Assembly (NCBI RefSeq): GCF_011299575.1
Contig: NZ_CP049863.1
Location: 372,001 to 436,000, forward strand
DNA: 64,000 bases
Source of the DNA: Leucobacter viscericola
Lineage (GTDB): Bacteria; Actinomycetota; Actinomycetes; Actinomycetales; Microbacteriaceae
Direction of reading: 5' to 3'
A model generated the notes under the pieces. That model had not been told where the DNA came from. It saw only the letters and a list, made by a program, of their open reading frames with translations, and ran no database searches. Below, one piece after another: positions 55,941 to 64,000 of this stretch (its first letter is position 1; each line of letters opens with the position of its first letter). Position numbers and translations under genes: made by a program.

Positions 55941-55946
55941 GGCTGA

Positions 55947-56996
55947 GTGACCTCGCTAGACCATCCAGACACCCGTCCTCGGCTCGCTGCCCGACTCGAG
56001 GACTGGTTTCACGGACGCCGCGCTCGGCGAGCCGTCTCTCGAGGCAAGGCCCCCGCGGTCATTCCCTACATCGGCTACGGCACGACGGAGTGGGTCAGGG
56101 TCCTGGGTCGTGTGCTCTACCTCAAGCCCGAAACCCGCGAGCACACGCGCTTTCGACCGGACGTTGCAGAGGTATCGCGCGTGCGCGGCTGGCGCACCTT
56201 TACGAGCCTGCCGGTCCCCCACCAACCAGTTCGAGTACTCATTGATGGCAAACCCGTAACCGAGGTTGTCGCGGATCGCGGCGGCGTCATTGACGCCATC
56301 GTCCCTGTACAGCTCACGTCCGGCTGGCACACGGTCACACTGCAGGCGGGCGACAGTGAAGCGGCCGATGCGCCCGTGAAGATCCTCGATCCGAACGCCA
56401 CCATCGGCGTGATCTCAGATGTCGATGACACGATTCTGACGACCGCCCTACCCCAGCCGTTTGTGGCCGCCTGGAATAGCTTTGTGCTCGACGAGCACGC
56501 GCGATCCGCGACTCCCGGCATGGCGGTCATGCTTGACCACCTCGTGTCGAAGCACCCCGGATCACCCGTGATCTATCTGTCGACGGGTGCCTGGAACGCT
56601 GCCCCGGCGCTCAGCCGCTTCCTCGCGCGCAACCTGTACCCGATGGGCCCGCTGTTGCTCACGGACTGGGGTCCGACGCACGATCGCTGGTTCCGAAGCG
56701 GTCGGGAACACAAGCAGCGCGAGCTCAAGCGCCTGGTCAACGAGTTCCCCAACATCCGCTGGGTGCTCTTTGGCGACGACGGCCAGCACGACGAAGATCT
56801 ATACCACGAGTTTGCGACCGCTCACCCCAATAACGTGGCGGCGGTGGCGATCCGTCAGCTCTCTGTCGGCGAGGCGGTACTCGCGGGCGGCCGCTCGAAG
56901 GCACGCCTCCACCGCAGCACCAGTGGTGTGCCGTGGGTGTACGGGCCAGACGGCGCAACGCTTCGAGAAGAACTCCGAAAACTGGATCTGTTGTGA
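55947..56996 (+). CDS. App1/DUF2183-family phosphatase
   Basis: A 349-residue protein of the phosphatidate phosphatase App1 catalytic family. The haloacid-dehalogenase-type nucleophile motif is SDVDDTIL at about 157-164, with FGDDGQHDEDLY near 275 as the later acidic motif. An N-terminal region of about 140 residues lies before the catalytic domain. Substrate in bacteria is unproven. The GTG has no ribosome site but a TAGACT box 6 nt away. It overlaps the FUSC-type gene by 4 nt, so the pair is co-translated. Confidence 0.88.
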   Translation: MTSLDHPDTRPRLAARLEDWFHGRRARRAVSRGKAPAVIPYIGYGTTEWVRVLGRVLYLKPETREHTRFRPDVAEVSRVRGWRTFTSLPVPHQPVRVLIDGKPVTEVVADRGGVIDAIVPVQLTSGWHTVTLQAGDSEAADAPVKILDPNATIGVISDVDDTILTTALPQPFVAAWNSFVLDEHARSATPGMAVMLDHLVSKHPGSPVIYLSTGAWNAAPALSRFLARNLYPMGPLLLTDWGPTHDRWFRSGREHKQRELKRLVNEFPNIRWVLFGDDGQHDEDLYHEFATAHPNNVAAVAIRQLSVGEAVLAGGRSKARLHRSTSGVPWVYGPDGATLREELRKLDLL

Positions 56997-58060
56997 GCAG
57001 TCCACCAACCCGCCAGTGGCGTCGTGTCGAGCGACGTCTCACAGGCAGGTTTACGGTGTCGATGCGGCCGTCTCTGCTGCAGCTGCTGAAGGCCGCGGCC
57101 TCGGCCATCATTACCTGGTTTGTGTGCTTTGCGATCTTTCCGCAGCAGCTCCCAATTTTTGGGGCCATTGCCGCGCTCATCGTGATCCAAGACAACGTCG
57201 ACCAGTCGCTCACCCGCGGCATCGAGCGTGTGGTCGGAGTCTTGATCGGTGTCGCGGTCGCACTCGGTGCTGGAGCCATCTTCGGCCCGCAACCGTGGCT
57301 GTTCATCGCCGCGATCATCGTATCGATGTGTGTGGGCTGGATGCTGCGCATGAGCCCCACGTCCACCAACCAGGTCGCAATTAGTGCACTGCTCATGATC
57401 GCGCTCGGTGGGCTGCAGCTCAACTACGGCTTTGAGCGCCTGATCGAGACCGCTATCGGTGCGGCAATTGGCTTCGCCATCAACGCTCTGGTTGTCGCTC
57501 CGGTGCGCACCTCGGCGGTTCGTGAAGCCATTACGAATCTCGCGGAGCACTCGGCGCAGGTGTTACGCTCGCTGGCTGACAGCCTCGCGGAGCCCCGCGA
57601 TAGAGCGTGGCTCACAGAGATGCACGCCTCCGCGCGTAAATTGCAGGCGGAGCGCGAACGTGTTCACGGCCTGCTGCGTCAAGCTCGGGAGAGCCTGCGG
57701 CTCAATCCCAGAAGCAATCGACACCGGCAGGGTCTTGCAGAGGATGACGCGCTGTTCCAGCGCCTCCAGCCCATCGTCACGCAGGTGATTGGCATGTCTC
57801 GTGCGATTTACGATCTGTACCAGGCCGACCTCACAACCGATCCTGCCGTCATCGGCATGGTTGAGGAGATGCGGCGTGCGGCACACGATCTCGAATTGCT
57901 GGTGCGCCCCGGTTCCGCGGACGAAACGCCCACGGAACCGGCGGCACTCACCACTCCCTACATCATTCTTCGCCCGCACCCAGATCACTGGGTGCTGATC
58001 GGATCCCTCATGGAAGATCTACGCCGCGTTCGCGGCAGGATCACGGGCGAATTGGAGTAG
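56993..58060 (+). CDS. FUSC-family (aromatic acid exporter-like) membrane protein
   Basis: A 355-residue protein with about six hydrophobic segments in residues 25-165 (for example ITWFVCFAIFPQQLPIFGAI and GVLIGVAVALGAGAIFG), then a long cytoplasmic helical domain. It matches FUSC/YccC- or ArAE-type proteins in layout, which in other bacteria export aromatic acids. GTG 56993 overlaps the phosphatase stop (GTGA). The substrate is unknown, and the pairing with a phosphatase may hint at lipid or envelope function (inference). It converges on yceI with 13 nt between stops. Confidence 0.85.
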   Translation: MSSPPTRQWRRVERRLTGRFTVSMRPSLLQLLKAAASAIITWFVCFAIFPQQLPIFGAIAALIVIQDNVDQSLTRGIERVVGVLIGVAVALGAGAIFGPQPWLFIAAIIVSMCVGWMLRMSPTSTNQVAISALLMIALGGLQLNYGFERLIETAIGAAIGFAINALVVAPVRTSAVREAITNLAEHSAQVLRSLADSLAEPRDRAWLTEMHASARKLQAERERVHGLLRQARESLRLNPRSNRHRQGLAEDDALFQRLQPIVTQVIGMSRAIYDLYQADLTTDPAVIGMVEEMRRAAHDLELLVRPGSADETPTEPAALTTPYIILRPHPDHWVLIGSLMEDLRRVRGRITGELE

Positions 58061-58073
58061 GCCCCCGGGCACG

Positions 58074-58631
58074 TTACTGCTGAAGCGCAGCCTGTACGTC
58101 GAGGTTGATCGTGACGTCGGAGCCGAGAAGCACGCCGCCCTTTTCGAGGGGTGCGTTCCAGGTGAGACCGAAGTCTTCGCGCTTAACAACGGTTGAGGCC
58201 GTGAATCCAGCCTTGTAGTTGCCGTAAGGATCCTCGCCGAATCCACCGAACTCAAGCTTGAAGGTGACAGGCTTTGTCACACCGCGCATCGTCAGATCGC
58301 CATCAACGAGGAAGTCTCCGCCGTCTGCGCGTGCTCCGGTGGAAACGAAGCTGAGCTCAGGGTGCTCTTCTGCGGCGAAGAAGTCACCGGTGCGCAGGTG
58401 TGCGTCGCGATCCTTCTGGTTGGTGGTTACAGAAGCAACCTCAGCCTTGGCGGTCACTGACGAGTCGAGAGGGTTCTCGCCGGTCACGAACGTTGCGTCG
58501 AAGTTCTCGAACTTGCCCTTCACCTTGCTGATCGCGAGGTGACGTACGGAGAAACCAACCTCGGAGTGGGTTGGGTCGATGGTCCAGGTGCCTGCGCGGT
58601 AGCCGGGGATCTGCTCAGCGGTGATAGTCAT
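58074..58631 (-). CDS. yceI: YceI-family protein
   Basis: A 185-residue lipocalin-like beta-barrel protein; relatives bind polyisoprenoid lipids. WTIDPTHSEVGFSVRHLAISKVKGKF near the start (seen in two parts) and LTMRGVTKPVTFKLEF are the typical marks. There is no signal peptide, so the protein is probably cytoplasmic, unlike E. coli YceI. ATG 58631 has AAAGG 6 nt upstream and follows the family N-terminus; the frame extends 14 codons upstream without similarity. An A/T-rich 93-nt gap separates it from gatD. Confidence 0.92.
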   Translation of the reverse strand: MTITAEQIPGYRAGTWTIDPTHSEVGFSVRHLAISKVKGKFENFDATFVTGENPLDSSVTAKAEVASVTTNQKDRDAHLRTGDFFAAEEHPELSFVSTGARADGGDFLVDGDLTMRGVTKPVTFKLEFGGFGEDPYGNYKAGFTASTVVKREDFGLTWNAPLEKGGVLLGSDVTINLDVQAALQQ

Positions 58632-58724
58632 GTTGTGCCTTTCATACGAGTGGTTACTTGCAATAGGACACAACTAATACATGCGCGCGAATATTCCCGC
58701 GTTTCTAAAAAAGTTTTTGACGGT

Positions 58725-59450
58725 TTATCGTGGCCGCCGCTTTGCGCTCTCTCGCGCTAGCAGAACAGTCTCGTTCGCGCCCGCAATTGGGGTGAAGGAT
58801 CCGTAGCGCCTCGTCGCAGCCTCACCAATCAAGAAGTCGCTGAGCGCGGGATTCTTTGGCAGCAGAGAGCCGTGCAGGTAGGTGCCGATCACATTGCCGG
58901 ATCGGGCACCTTCCACCCCGTCACGCGGATTATTGCCCGCGCCCTGCTTCACCTTTCCGAGCGGTCGCGATCCTGAACCAAGGGTTGTGTCGCCGCTGTG
59001 ATTCTCGTAACCAATAATCTCGCCGAACTCTTCCGAGTCGAGCACGATATTGCCGATCATGCGCTCTGCTCCCCCGCGCGTCTCGACGTCAAGCACGCCG
59101 ATGCCGACGAGCTCGTCGCCCGTGTGGGTGACGAAACGGTGCCCAAAGAGCTGGTACAGGCCGCACACCATGAGCATCGGTGTGCCGTCTGCCGCGAGAG
59201 CTCGGATCGAGTCAGCGCGCTGCGCCAGATCCTTCGCGACACGGTTCTGCCCCGAGTCTTGGCCGCCGCCGCCGATGACGATGTCGATTTCGTCGGGCAA
59301 CGGGTCGCCGGGGTTTACGTCAACGACGCGCGGCGCGAACCCCTGAGCACGAACGCGTCGTGCCAGTGAGAGCACGTTGCCGCGGTCGCCATAGATGTTC
59401 ATGTCGCGCGGATACAGCGACGCGATCAGGAGTTCAGGGGTCTCACTCAC
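58725..59450 (-). CDS. gatD: GatD-type lipid II glutaminase/amidotransferase subunit
   Basis: Class I glutamine amidotransferase that supplies ammonia to MurT for amidation of the D-Glu of lipid II in other Gram-positives. The 241 residues have the nucleophile Cys at 96 in MLMVCGLYQLFG and His at 193 in GTYLHGSLLPKN, close to C94/H189 of S. aureus GatD, so glutaminase activity looks intact. It overlaps murT by 4 nt and lies downstream of it. yceI follows on the same strand. Confidence 0.92.
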   Translation of the reverse strand: MSETPELLIASLYPRDMNIYGDRGNVLSLARRVRAQGFAPRVVDVNPGDPLPDEIDIVIGGGGQDSGQNRVAKDLAQRADSIRALAADGTPMLMVCGLYQLFGHRFVTHTGDELVGIGVLDVETRGGAERMIGNIVLDSEEFGEIIGYENHSGDTTLGSGSRPLGKVKQGAGNNPRDGVEGARSGNVIGTYLHGSLLPKNPALSDFLIGEAATRRYGSFTPIAGANETVLLARESAKRRPR

Positions 59451-60778
59451 CAGACGTTCTCCACTTCGGTCAGCTCGGCAAGTTCTTTGCGCAGGGCAAG
59501 CATGGCTGTGTAGGTGCAGTAAATGCGGCGCGGTTGGTTCAGGCTCGTCTCTCGGAATGCCCGCAGAGCCTCGCTCAGGTTTTCGTGAACAGCTCCGACC
59601 TCAACATCATCGTGTTCAAGGCGCAACGCCATGTCCCAAGCACGGGTGCCACTTACCGTGGAAACTCCTTGCGCAGCGAGCGAGGTGAAATCAACGTCCC
59701 ACAGCCAAGACATGTCACGGCCGTCAGCGTACTGGTCGTTGATCGCGATCATGACCGCGACCCCGGTTGGATCGAATGAAGCCAGTCCGAGACGGAACCC
59801 TGCAGGGTTCTTCACGAGCACCAGGTCGAGTGGGAGTCCATCGAGGATCAGCTGCTCGCCGCGACCAAATGCCGGGCGCACCTGCGCGAGCGCCTGCACC
59901 AAGTCTTCGTTTGTGGTTTCTGTGCTGTATTTCGAGGGGTGGCCCGGAAGAACCGGTGCCTGAGTCACCATCCGCACGGTCGAAAGCGCCGCCGCCGCGT
60001 TGAACGTGTTGTAGAGCCCCTCGAGCTTCAGCTCGGTGCGGAAGTCTTGACCGTCAATGCGGAAGACGGCCTCGTGATCCCCAAGTTCAATGAGCGTGAC
60101 GTCTGCGTCGGGCCGTTCCTCGGAGTCCGCGACTTCCGTTGCACCAGCGTGGAAGTCGTCGTCACTCGGAAAGGTCGAGAGCAGCGCGTTCGAAAGTCCG
60201 AACTCGCGAACGCTCGGCGGCGACACCGTACGAGCACGCGTGCGCTCACCGATCTCAGCGATGAGCCGATCCTCGCGGTTCACCACGAGACCCTCGGTCG
60301 TGGCATCGGCAATGCGCTGCAGCAGCTTTGCGGTGGTGTCAATCTCGCCAAAACGATCGAGCTGATCACGCAGCACATTCAGCAGCAGGGTAAATCGTGG
60401 TTTCACGCGCTCAATAAAGTACATGGCGTGGGCTTCATCAAGCTCAAGCACCGCAACATCGGCGTCGAGTTTGCCGGTGATACTGCACTCCTGCACCGCG
60501 GCAGCGATGACCCCGCGAGAGAAATTGGATCCCGTGCGGTTTGTGAACACACGCAGCCCACGCGCCTCAAGCATCTCAACGATCATCTTGGTGGTGGTGG
60601 TTTTGCCGTTTGTGCCACTCACGGCGACAACGCCGTAGGGCAAACGCTGCAGCACCCTGGCGAGGAACCCCGGGTCTAAACGCTCAACCACAAGACCCGG
60701 AAGCGCAGATCCACCCCCGCGCAATCGGGCCACCTGCCGCACGGTCTTACCGGTCACGGCGGAGAAAAAATCACGCAT
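59447..60778 (-). CDS. murT: MurT-type Mur ligase without zinc-ribbon cysteines
   Basis: ATP-dependent partner of GatD. The 443 residues show the Mur ligase P-loop SGTNGKTTT (about 54-62), LELDEAHAMYF, and a C-terminal DUF1727 domain with VLVKNPAGF and DMSWLWDVDF, containing the Asp required in pneumococcal MurT. The middle domain (about 195-265), where MurT of S. aureus and most Gram-positives has a four-Cys zinc ribbon, has no cysteine at all; only two Cys occur in the whole protein, elsewhere. ATG 60778 has no ribosome site; TAGGCT lies 6 nt upstream. Confidence 0.9.
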   Translation of the reverse strand: MRDFFSAVTGKTVRQVARLRGGGSALPGLVVERLDPGFLARVLQRLPYGVVAVSGTNGKTTTTKMIVEMLEARGLRVFTNRTGSNFSRGVIAAAVQECSITGKLDADVAVLELDEAHAMYFIERVKPRFTLLLNVLRDQLDRFGEIDTTAKLLQRIADATTEGLVVNREDRLIAEIGERTRARTVSPPSVREFGLSNALLSTFPSDDDFHAGATEVADSEERPDADVTLIELGDHEAVFRIDGQDFRTELKLEGLYNTFNAAAALSTVRMVTQAPVLPGHPSKYSTETTNEDLVQALAQVRPAFGRGEQLILDGLPLDLVLVKNPAGFRLGLASFDPTGVAVMIAINDQYADGRDMSWLWDVDFTSLAAQGVSTVSGTRAWDMALRLEHDDVEVGAVHENLSEALRAFRETSLNQPRRIYCTYTAMLALRKELAELTEVENVW

Positions 60779-60784
60779 GCGACA

Positions 60785-60790
60785 AGCCTA
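60785..60790 (-). promoter_or_regulatory. leaderless -10 box of murT-gatD
   Basis: TAGGCT on the minus strand, 6 nt before the murT ATG, in the 38-bp gap after trmD. It is the same hexamer as at ruvA. Confidence 0.52.
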
Positions 60791-60816
60791 GTGGCGTGCC
60801 GGTAGAGCCGATGCGG

Positions 60817-61560
60817 CTAGGGTGCGGCGTGGCGGCCACGGGGAGCCTCATCCAGTTCGCGTGGCAACAGTTCCGGGCGCACGCGTTTGGTGCGCTCGAT
60901 GCTTTGCTCGCGGCGCCACTTTGCAATCGCGGCATGGTTACCGCTGAGCAGGATCGGCGGCACCTCACGCTCGCGCCAGTTTGCGGGCTTGGTGTAGCTC
61001 GGGTACTCAAGCAGCCCGTCTTCTTCGTGCGACTCTTCGACCAGGCTCTCGGGGTTACCAACGACTCCGGGAAGTAGACGAGCGATGGCCTCAATCATGG
61101 CGATGGAAGCGACTTCTCCCCCGTTCAGCACGTAGTCGCCAATGCTCACGAGCCTGACTCGGCCACGCGCGGAGTACTCGTCGAAGACGCGCTGGTCGAT
61201 CCCCTCGTAGCGGCCACAACCGAACACAAGGTGCTTCTCTTCGGCCAACTCGCGCGCCATACGCTGGTTAAAAACCTCGCCCGCGGGTGACGGGAAGATG
61301 ATGACGGGATCGGCTCCTGCACCCGAATCGGCATCCTCGAGGATGCCGTCGAGGGCCTCACCCCAGGGCTCCGGCTTCATGACCATGCCAGCGCCACCGC
61401 CCGCCGGAGTGTCATCAACCGTGCGGTGTTTGTCGTGCGCGGAGTCACGAAGATCGTGAACACGCACGTCAATCAAGCCCCGGGACTTCGCTTTACCGAG
61501 CAGTGAGAGCTCAAGCGCGTCGAAGTACCCGGGGAAGATCGTGACAACGTCGATTCTCAC
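60817..61560 (-). CDS. trmD: tRNA (guanine(37)-N1)-methyltransferase
   Basis: SPOUT methyltransferase that makes m1G37 in tRNA and prevents frameshifting. The 247 residues begin [13 protein letters not shown] and show [17 protein letters not shown] and the knot motif [14 protein letters not shown]. The GTG overlaps the rimM stop as GTGA. It ends the ffh-rpsP-khpA-rimM-trmD run. Confidence 0.97.
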   Translation of the reverse strand: MRIDVVTIFPGYFDALELSLLGKAKSRGLIDVRVHDLRDSAHDKHRTVDDTPAGGGAGMVMKPEPWGEALDGILEDADSGAGADPVIIFPSPAGEVFNQRMARELAEEKHLVFGCGRYEGIDQRVFDEYSARGRVRLVSIGDYVLNGGEVASIAMIEAIARLLPGVVGNPESLVEESHEEDGLLEYPSYTKPANWREREVPPILLSGNHAAIAKWRREQSIERTKRVRPELLPRELDEAPRGRHAAP

Positions 61561-62141
61561 GCGTCGGGCTCGAGTTCTTCGAAGAGACCGGCCGGGGGCG
61601 TGATCTGCACGATGCCCGCTTCGAGGTCAACACTCGGCACAATGGCTTCAACGAACGGAACAAGAACTGTTCCGCTAGGGGTCGCCACCGAGAGCAGATC
61701 CTGAGCCGGGAAATGCTGAATCTCAGCAACCGTGCCGACCTTTACACCCTCGCGCACCACGTCGAGACCAACGAGCTGGTGGTGATACCAGGCGTTGTCT
61801 TCTTTGCCCTCAGCCACAGCATCCTCGTCAATCCAGAGGATCGCGCGCACGATGCTCTCGGCTGCGGTCCTGTCGATGAGCTCATCGAAGAAACCGACGG
61901 GAACCGAATTGAACCAGCGAAGCTCGCGCAGCGTCAGAGTGCGCCCAAACCACTGCGAGTCTTTGGGTACCTGCAGGTGGAAAACCGCCCCGGGCGTGAA
62001 CCGCAGCTCAGGGTTGTCGGTGTACATCTCAAGCTTCATACCGCCTTTAAGGCCGTGAGGCTTGGTGAGGCGGCCAACACGCAAGCTCCCCGCCCCGCTA
62101 GCGGGACGGGGAGCTTCTGCGCGCTTTGGAGCGTCGGCCAT
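61557..62141 (-). CDS. rimM: ribosome maturation factor RimM
   Basis: Assists maturation of the 30S head with ribosomal protein S19. The 194 residues contain [20 protein letters not shown] and a C-terminal PRC barrel ([20 protein letters not shown], then FPAQDLLSV). The first ~18 residues are a variable Ala/Pro-rich tail. The ATG shares a base with the khpA stop (TGATG). Confidence 0.95.
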   Translation of the reverse strand: MADAPKRAEAPRPASGAGSLRVGRLTKPHGLKGGMKLEMYTDNPELRFTPGAVFHLQVPKDSQWFGRTLTLRELRWFNSVPVGFFDELIDRTAAESIVRAILWIDEDAVAEGKEDNAWYHHQLVGLDVVREGVKVGTVAEIQHFPAQDLLSVATPSGTVLVPFVEAIVPSVDLEAGIVQITPPAGLFEELEPDA

Positions 62142-62416
62142 CAGCCGTTCACCTCGGCGCCGCTGCCGGCGTCGTCGGTGTCGACAACATCGACGCGAAC
62201 ACGATCGCCGAGCGCGAGTGAGGAGACAAGCGTGCGCAAGGACTGAGCCGTGCGTCCGCCGCGACCGATCACGCGGCCAAGATCGCTCGGGTGCACGCGC
62301 ACCTCAAGCACCTCACCGCGTCCGGTTTCGCGAGTGTCAACTCGAACCTGATCTTGGTGCTCGACGATCCCCTTTACGAGATGCTCGAGTGCTTCTACAA
62401 GCGACTGCTCAGCCAA
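62141..62416 (-). CDS. khpA: KH-domain RNA-binding protein
   Basis: A 91-residue protein with one KH domain whose loop is GRGGRT at about residues 51-56 in GRVIGRGGRTAQSLRTL. Relatives (KhpA) bind many RNAs together with KhpB. The start codon is TTG at 62416, 5 nt after the rpsP stop, without a clear ribosome site, so translation probably depends on rpsP. It lies in the standard place between rpsP and rimM. Confidence 0.92.
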   Translation of the reverse strand: MAEQSLVEALEHLVKGIVEHQDQVRVDTRETGRGEVLEVRVHPSDLGRVIGRGGRTAQSLRTLVSSLALGDRVRVDVVDTDDAGSGAEVNG

Positions 62417-62421
62417 GGCAA

Positions 62422-62868
62422 TTAGCTTTCGGTGGTCTCGGCAGCAGCTTCTTCAGCCGGTGCCTCTTCAGCGGGAGCTTCAGCACCTTCCTCAGCCTTG
62501 GGCTCTTCAGCCTTCTTCTCTACCTTGGGGCGCAGAACGGGCTTCTTGGCAGCGTCTGCCTCGAATGCAACCTTTGCCTCGGGCTGGAGAACGCGCGACT
62601 CGGTCTCGCCCTCACCCTTGAACTTGCCCCAGTCGCCGGTGAGCTTCAGGATTGCAGCAACCTGCTCGGTGGGCTGAGCGCCAACCTTGAGCCAGTACTG
62701 TGCACGCTCCGACTCAACCTGGATGAGTGAGGGGTTGCGAGTGGGATCGTAGTGACCGATCTCCTCGATCACGCGGCCGTCGCGCTTGGTGCGCGAGTCA
62801 GCAACGACGATGCGGTAGTAAGGTGCGCGGATCTTGCCAAAGCGCTTCAGACGGATCTTGACAGCCAT
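62422..62868 (-). CDS. rpsP: 30S ribosomal protein S16 with acidic C-terminal extension
   Basis: Small-subunit protein of the 5' domain. The N-terminal ~80 residues are typical S16 ([31 protein letters not shown]). A 65-residue tail follows, ending in an Ala/Glu repeat ([14 protein letters not shown] as a short part), as in several actinobacteria. ATG 62868 has AGGAG 6 nt upstream. A 13-nt palindrome AACTTATTAAGTT (62952-62964) lies in the upstream gap. Confidence 0.97.
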   Translation of the reverse strand: MAVKIRLKRFGKIRAPYYRIVVADSRTKRDGRVIEEIGHYDPTRNPSLIQVESERAQYWLKVGAQPTEQVAAILKLTGDWGKFKGEGETESRVLQPEAKVAFEADAAKKPVLRPKVEKKAEEPKAEEGAEAPAEEAPAEEAAAETTES

Positions 62869-63049
62869 GAGTGACTCCTATGTAGTGGGAAACTTGACGT
62901 CGCGCCGTTCTTGGTGAACGACACAAAAGCCTAGACGCGCTGGTTCGCGCGAACTTATTAAGTTTGCCACACTGCGCCCAAAAATACAATTCTTGTTGGG
63001 ACCAGGGGTTTTGTTTAAAAACCTGAGCATGTCAGCCGGTGGAGACACG

Positions 63050-63085
63050 TCAGCCGGTCGGAAACCTGCATTTCCGACCGGCTGA
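63050..63085 (-). terminator. terminator after ffh
   Basis: A perfect 15-bp stem, TCAGCCGGTCGGAAA (63050-63064) with TTTCCGACCGGCTGA (63071-63085) and a 6-nt loop, lies 42 nt after the ffh stop. A second GTCAGCCGGT copy (63031-63040) follows, then a T-run further downstream in the ffh direction. Confidence 0.9.
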
Positions 63086-63127
63086 ACTGCCAGCACCGGC
63101 CGACGCGCCGAGAGTCAAGCAGAATCC

Positions 63128-64000
63128 CTAGCGCAGACCCTTGCCAAGCATCTTCTGCAGCTTTGCCATCTCTTCTTCACTCGGTGCGGCACCCGCGCCA
63201 CCACCAAGCCCGAATCCTGAACCACCCGCGGCGGGAGCCGGAGCCTGCGAAATCTCTGCAGCGCGCTTCGCCGGGTTTCCTGAGCGCTTGGCACCCTTAC
63301 CCTTTGCCTGCTGCTTCTTCTTGCCGCCGTGGCCACCCATGCCGGGCACGGGGCCCATGCCGGGCACCTGGGGAACTCCGCCGCGTGCGACGGTCTTCAT
63401 CATTTTGGCGGCCTGCTCAAAACGCTGCACCAGACTGTTGACCTCGGTCACGGTCATGCCGGAACCCTTGGCAATGCGCAGACGACGCGAACCGTTCAGA
63501 ATCTTCGGGTTTTGGCGCTCGTCCTTGGTCATCGACTGGATGATCGCCTCGGTACGCACGATCTCGCGCTCGTCAAAGTTGTCGAGCTGCTCTTTCATCT
63601 TGCCCATGCCAGGAAGCATGCCCATCATCTTCTTGATGGATCCGGCACCGCGCAGCTGCTGCATTTGGCCGAGGAAGTCGTCGAGGGTGAACTGATCCTT
63701 CGCGATCTTCTCGGCAACCTTGCGCGCTTCTTCTTCGTCGAAGTTCTGCTGCGCGTGCTCAATCAGCGTCAGAATATCGCCGAGGTCAAGAATTCGGCTG
63801 GCCATACGGTCCGGGTGGAAGGGCTCGAAGTCACCGAGCCCCTCGCCTGTAGAGGCGAAGAGGATCGGGCGCCCGGTGAGACTGCGGATCGACAGCGCCG
63901 CACCACCACGGGCATCACCGTCAAGCTTGGTCAGTACAACACCCGTGAAGTCGACGCCCTCCTGGAAGGCTTGAGCGGTCGTAACCGCGTCCTGGCCGAT
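63128..64000 (-). CDS. ffh: signal recognition particle protein Ffh, 5' part outside window
   Basis: GTPase and signal-sequence binder of the SRP. The 290 residues in the window start inside the G domain (TKLDGDARGGAALSI is G4 and the closing loop; GEGLGDFEPFHPDRMASRI follows) and continue through the methionine-rich M domain (KMMGMLPGMGKMKEQL, then RIAKGSGMTVTEVNSLV). The C-terminal tail is Gly/Lys/Ala-rich and ends KMLGKGLR. The N domain and Walker A lie beyond 64000. It precedes rpsP on the same strand after a terminator. Confidence 0.97.
   Translation of the reverse strand: MGQDAVTTAQAFQEGVDFTGVVLTKLDGDARGGAALSIRSLTGRPILFASTGEGLGDFEPFHPDRMASRILDLGDILTLIEHAQQNFDEEEARKVAEKIAKDQFTLDDFLGQMQQLRGAGSIKKMMGMLPGMGKMKEQLDNFDEREIVRTEAIIQSMTKDERQNPKILNGSRRLRIAKGSGMTVTEVNSLVQRFEQAAKMMKTVARGGVPQVPGMGPVPGMGGHGGKKKQQAKGKGAKRSGNPAKRAAEISQAPAPAAGGSGFGLGGGAGAAPSEEEMAKLQKMLGKGLR

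Noticed and set aside
55702..55946. Rex or CRP binding site at cydA.
   Set aside because: Neither TTGTGAA-type Rex half-sites nor TGTGA-N6-TCACA is present; only the CCGGTCG palindrome is.

Overview
The window reads as a block of core chromosome from a high-GC actinobacterium. Gene order and protein wording point to the family Microbacteriaceae, possibly near Leucobacter; this is inferred from synteny and sequence style, since no rRNA lies in the window. I see no tRNA or rRNA genes, no CRISPR array, no insertion sequence and no prophage. Most genes are on the minus strand in tightly packed operons with 1-8 nt start/stop overlaps, and no gene-free stretch exceeds about 265 bp.

Layout by region. 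(1) 1-12.6 kb: a classic actinobacterial block read right to left, rarA, rpsD, alaS, ruvX, mltG, aroE, aroC, aroK, covering DNA repair, translation, cell wall and shikimate. An OmpR-type two-component system sits between rpsD and alaS, and a DUF1801-like gene between aroE and aroC is broken by a frameshift. (2) 12.6-22.2 kb: a DUF349 coiled-coil gene and an AbiEi-like orphan on the plus strand, then ruvA-ruvB, yajC-secD-secF and the bifunctional (p)ppGpp enzyme on the minus strand. ruvC is not in its usual place. (3) 22.2-38 kb: leuA behind a leucine attenuator, small membrane proteins, a DUF2207 protein, then the housekeeping run hemW, hrcA, dnaJ, rsmE, HIT, phoH, ybeY, corC, era, with a CIRCE operator before hrcA, and lepA. 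(4) 37.6-47 kb: an accessory TetR/membrane-protein pair with twin operators, then rpsT, holA, comEC, comEA and leuS. (5) 47-55.7 kb: p-aminobenzoate (folate) genes pabB and pabC in divergent units, and the cytochrome bd operon cydA-cydB-cydD-cydC. (6) 55.9-64 kb: an App1-type phosphatase and a FUSC-type transporter, yceI, murT-gatD, and the ffh-rpsP-khpA-rimM-trmD translation cluster, with ffh cut by the window end.

Regulation that can be read directly includes CIRCE, a leuA leader peptide with attenuator hairpin, a two-site TetR operator that overlaps the tetR promoter, a palindrome just after the predicted cydA start site, an internal terminator between cydAB and cydDC, a structured rpsT leader and several terminators. 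The most striking recurrent signal is a TANNNT -10 box exactly 6-7 nt upstream of an ATG/GTG, without a convincing Shine-Dalgarno. I find it at thirteen starts (rarA, ruvA, leuL, a small membrane gene, the DUF2207 gene, the DUF5684-like gene, the HIT gene, tetR, comEA, pabB, the 48404 gene, the App1 gene, murT), which indicates widespread leaderless transcription. The other notable point is a MurT without its zinc-ribbon cysteines, in a lineage whose peptidoglycan is usually cross-linked through the very carboxyl group that MurT/GatD normally amidates.
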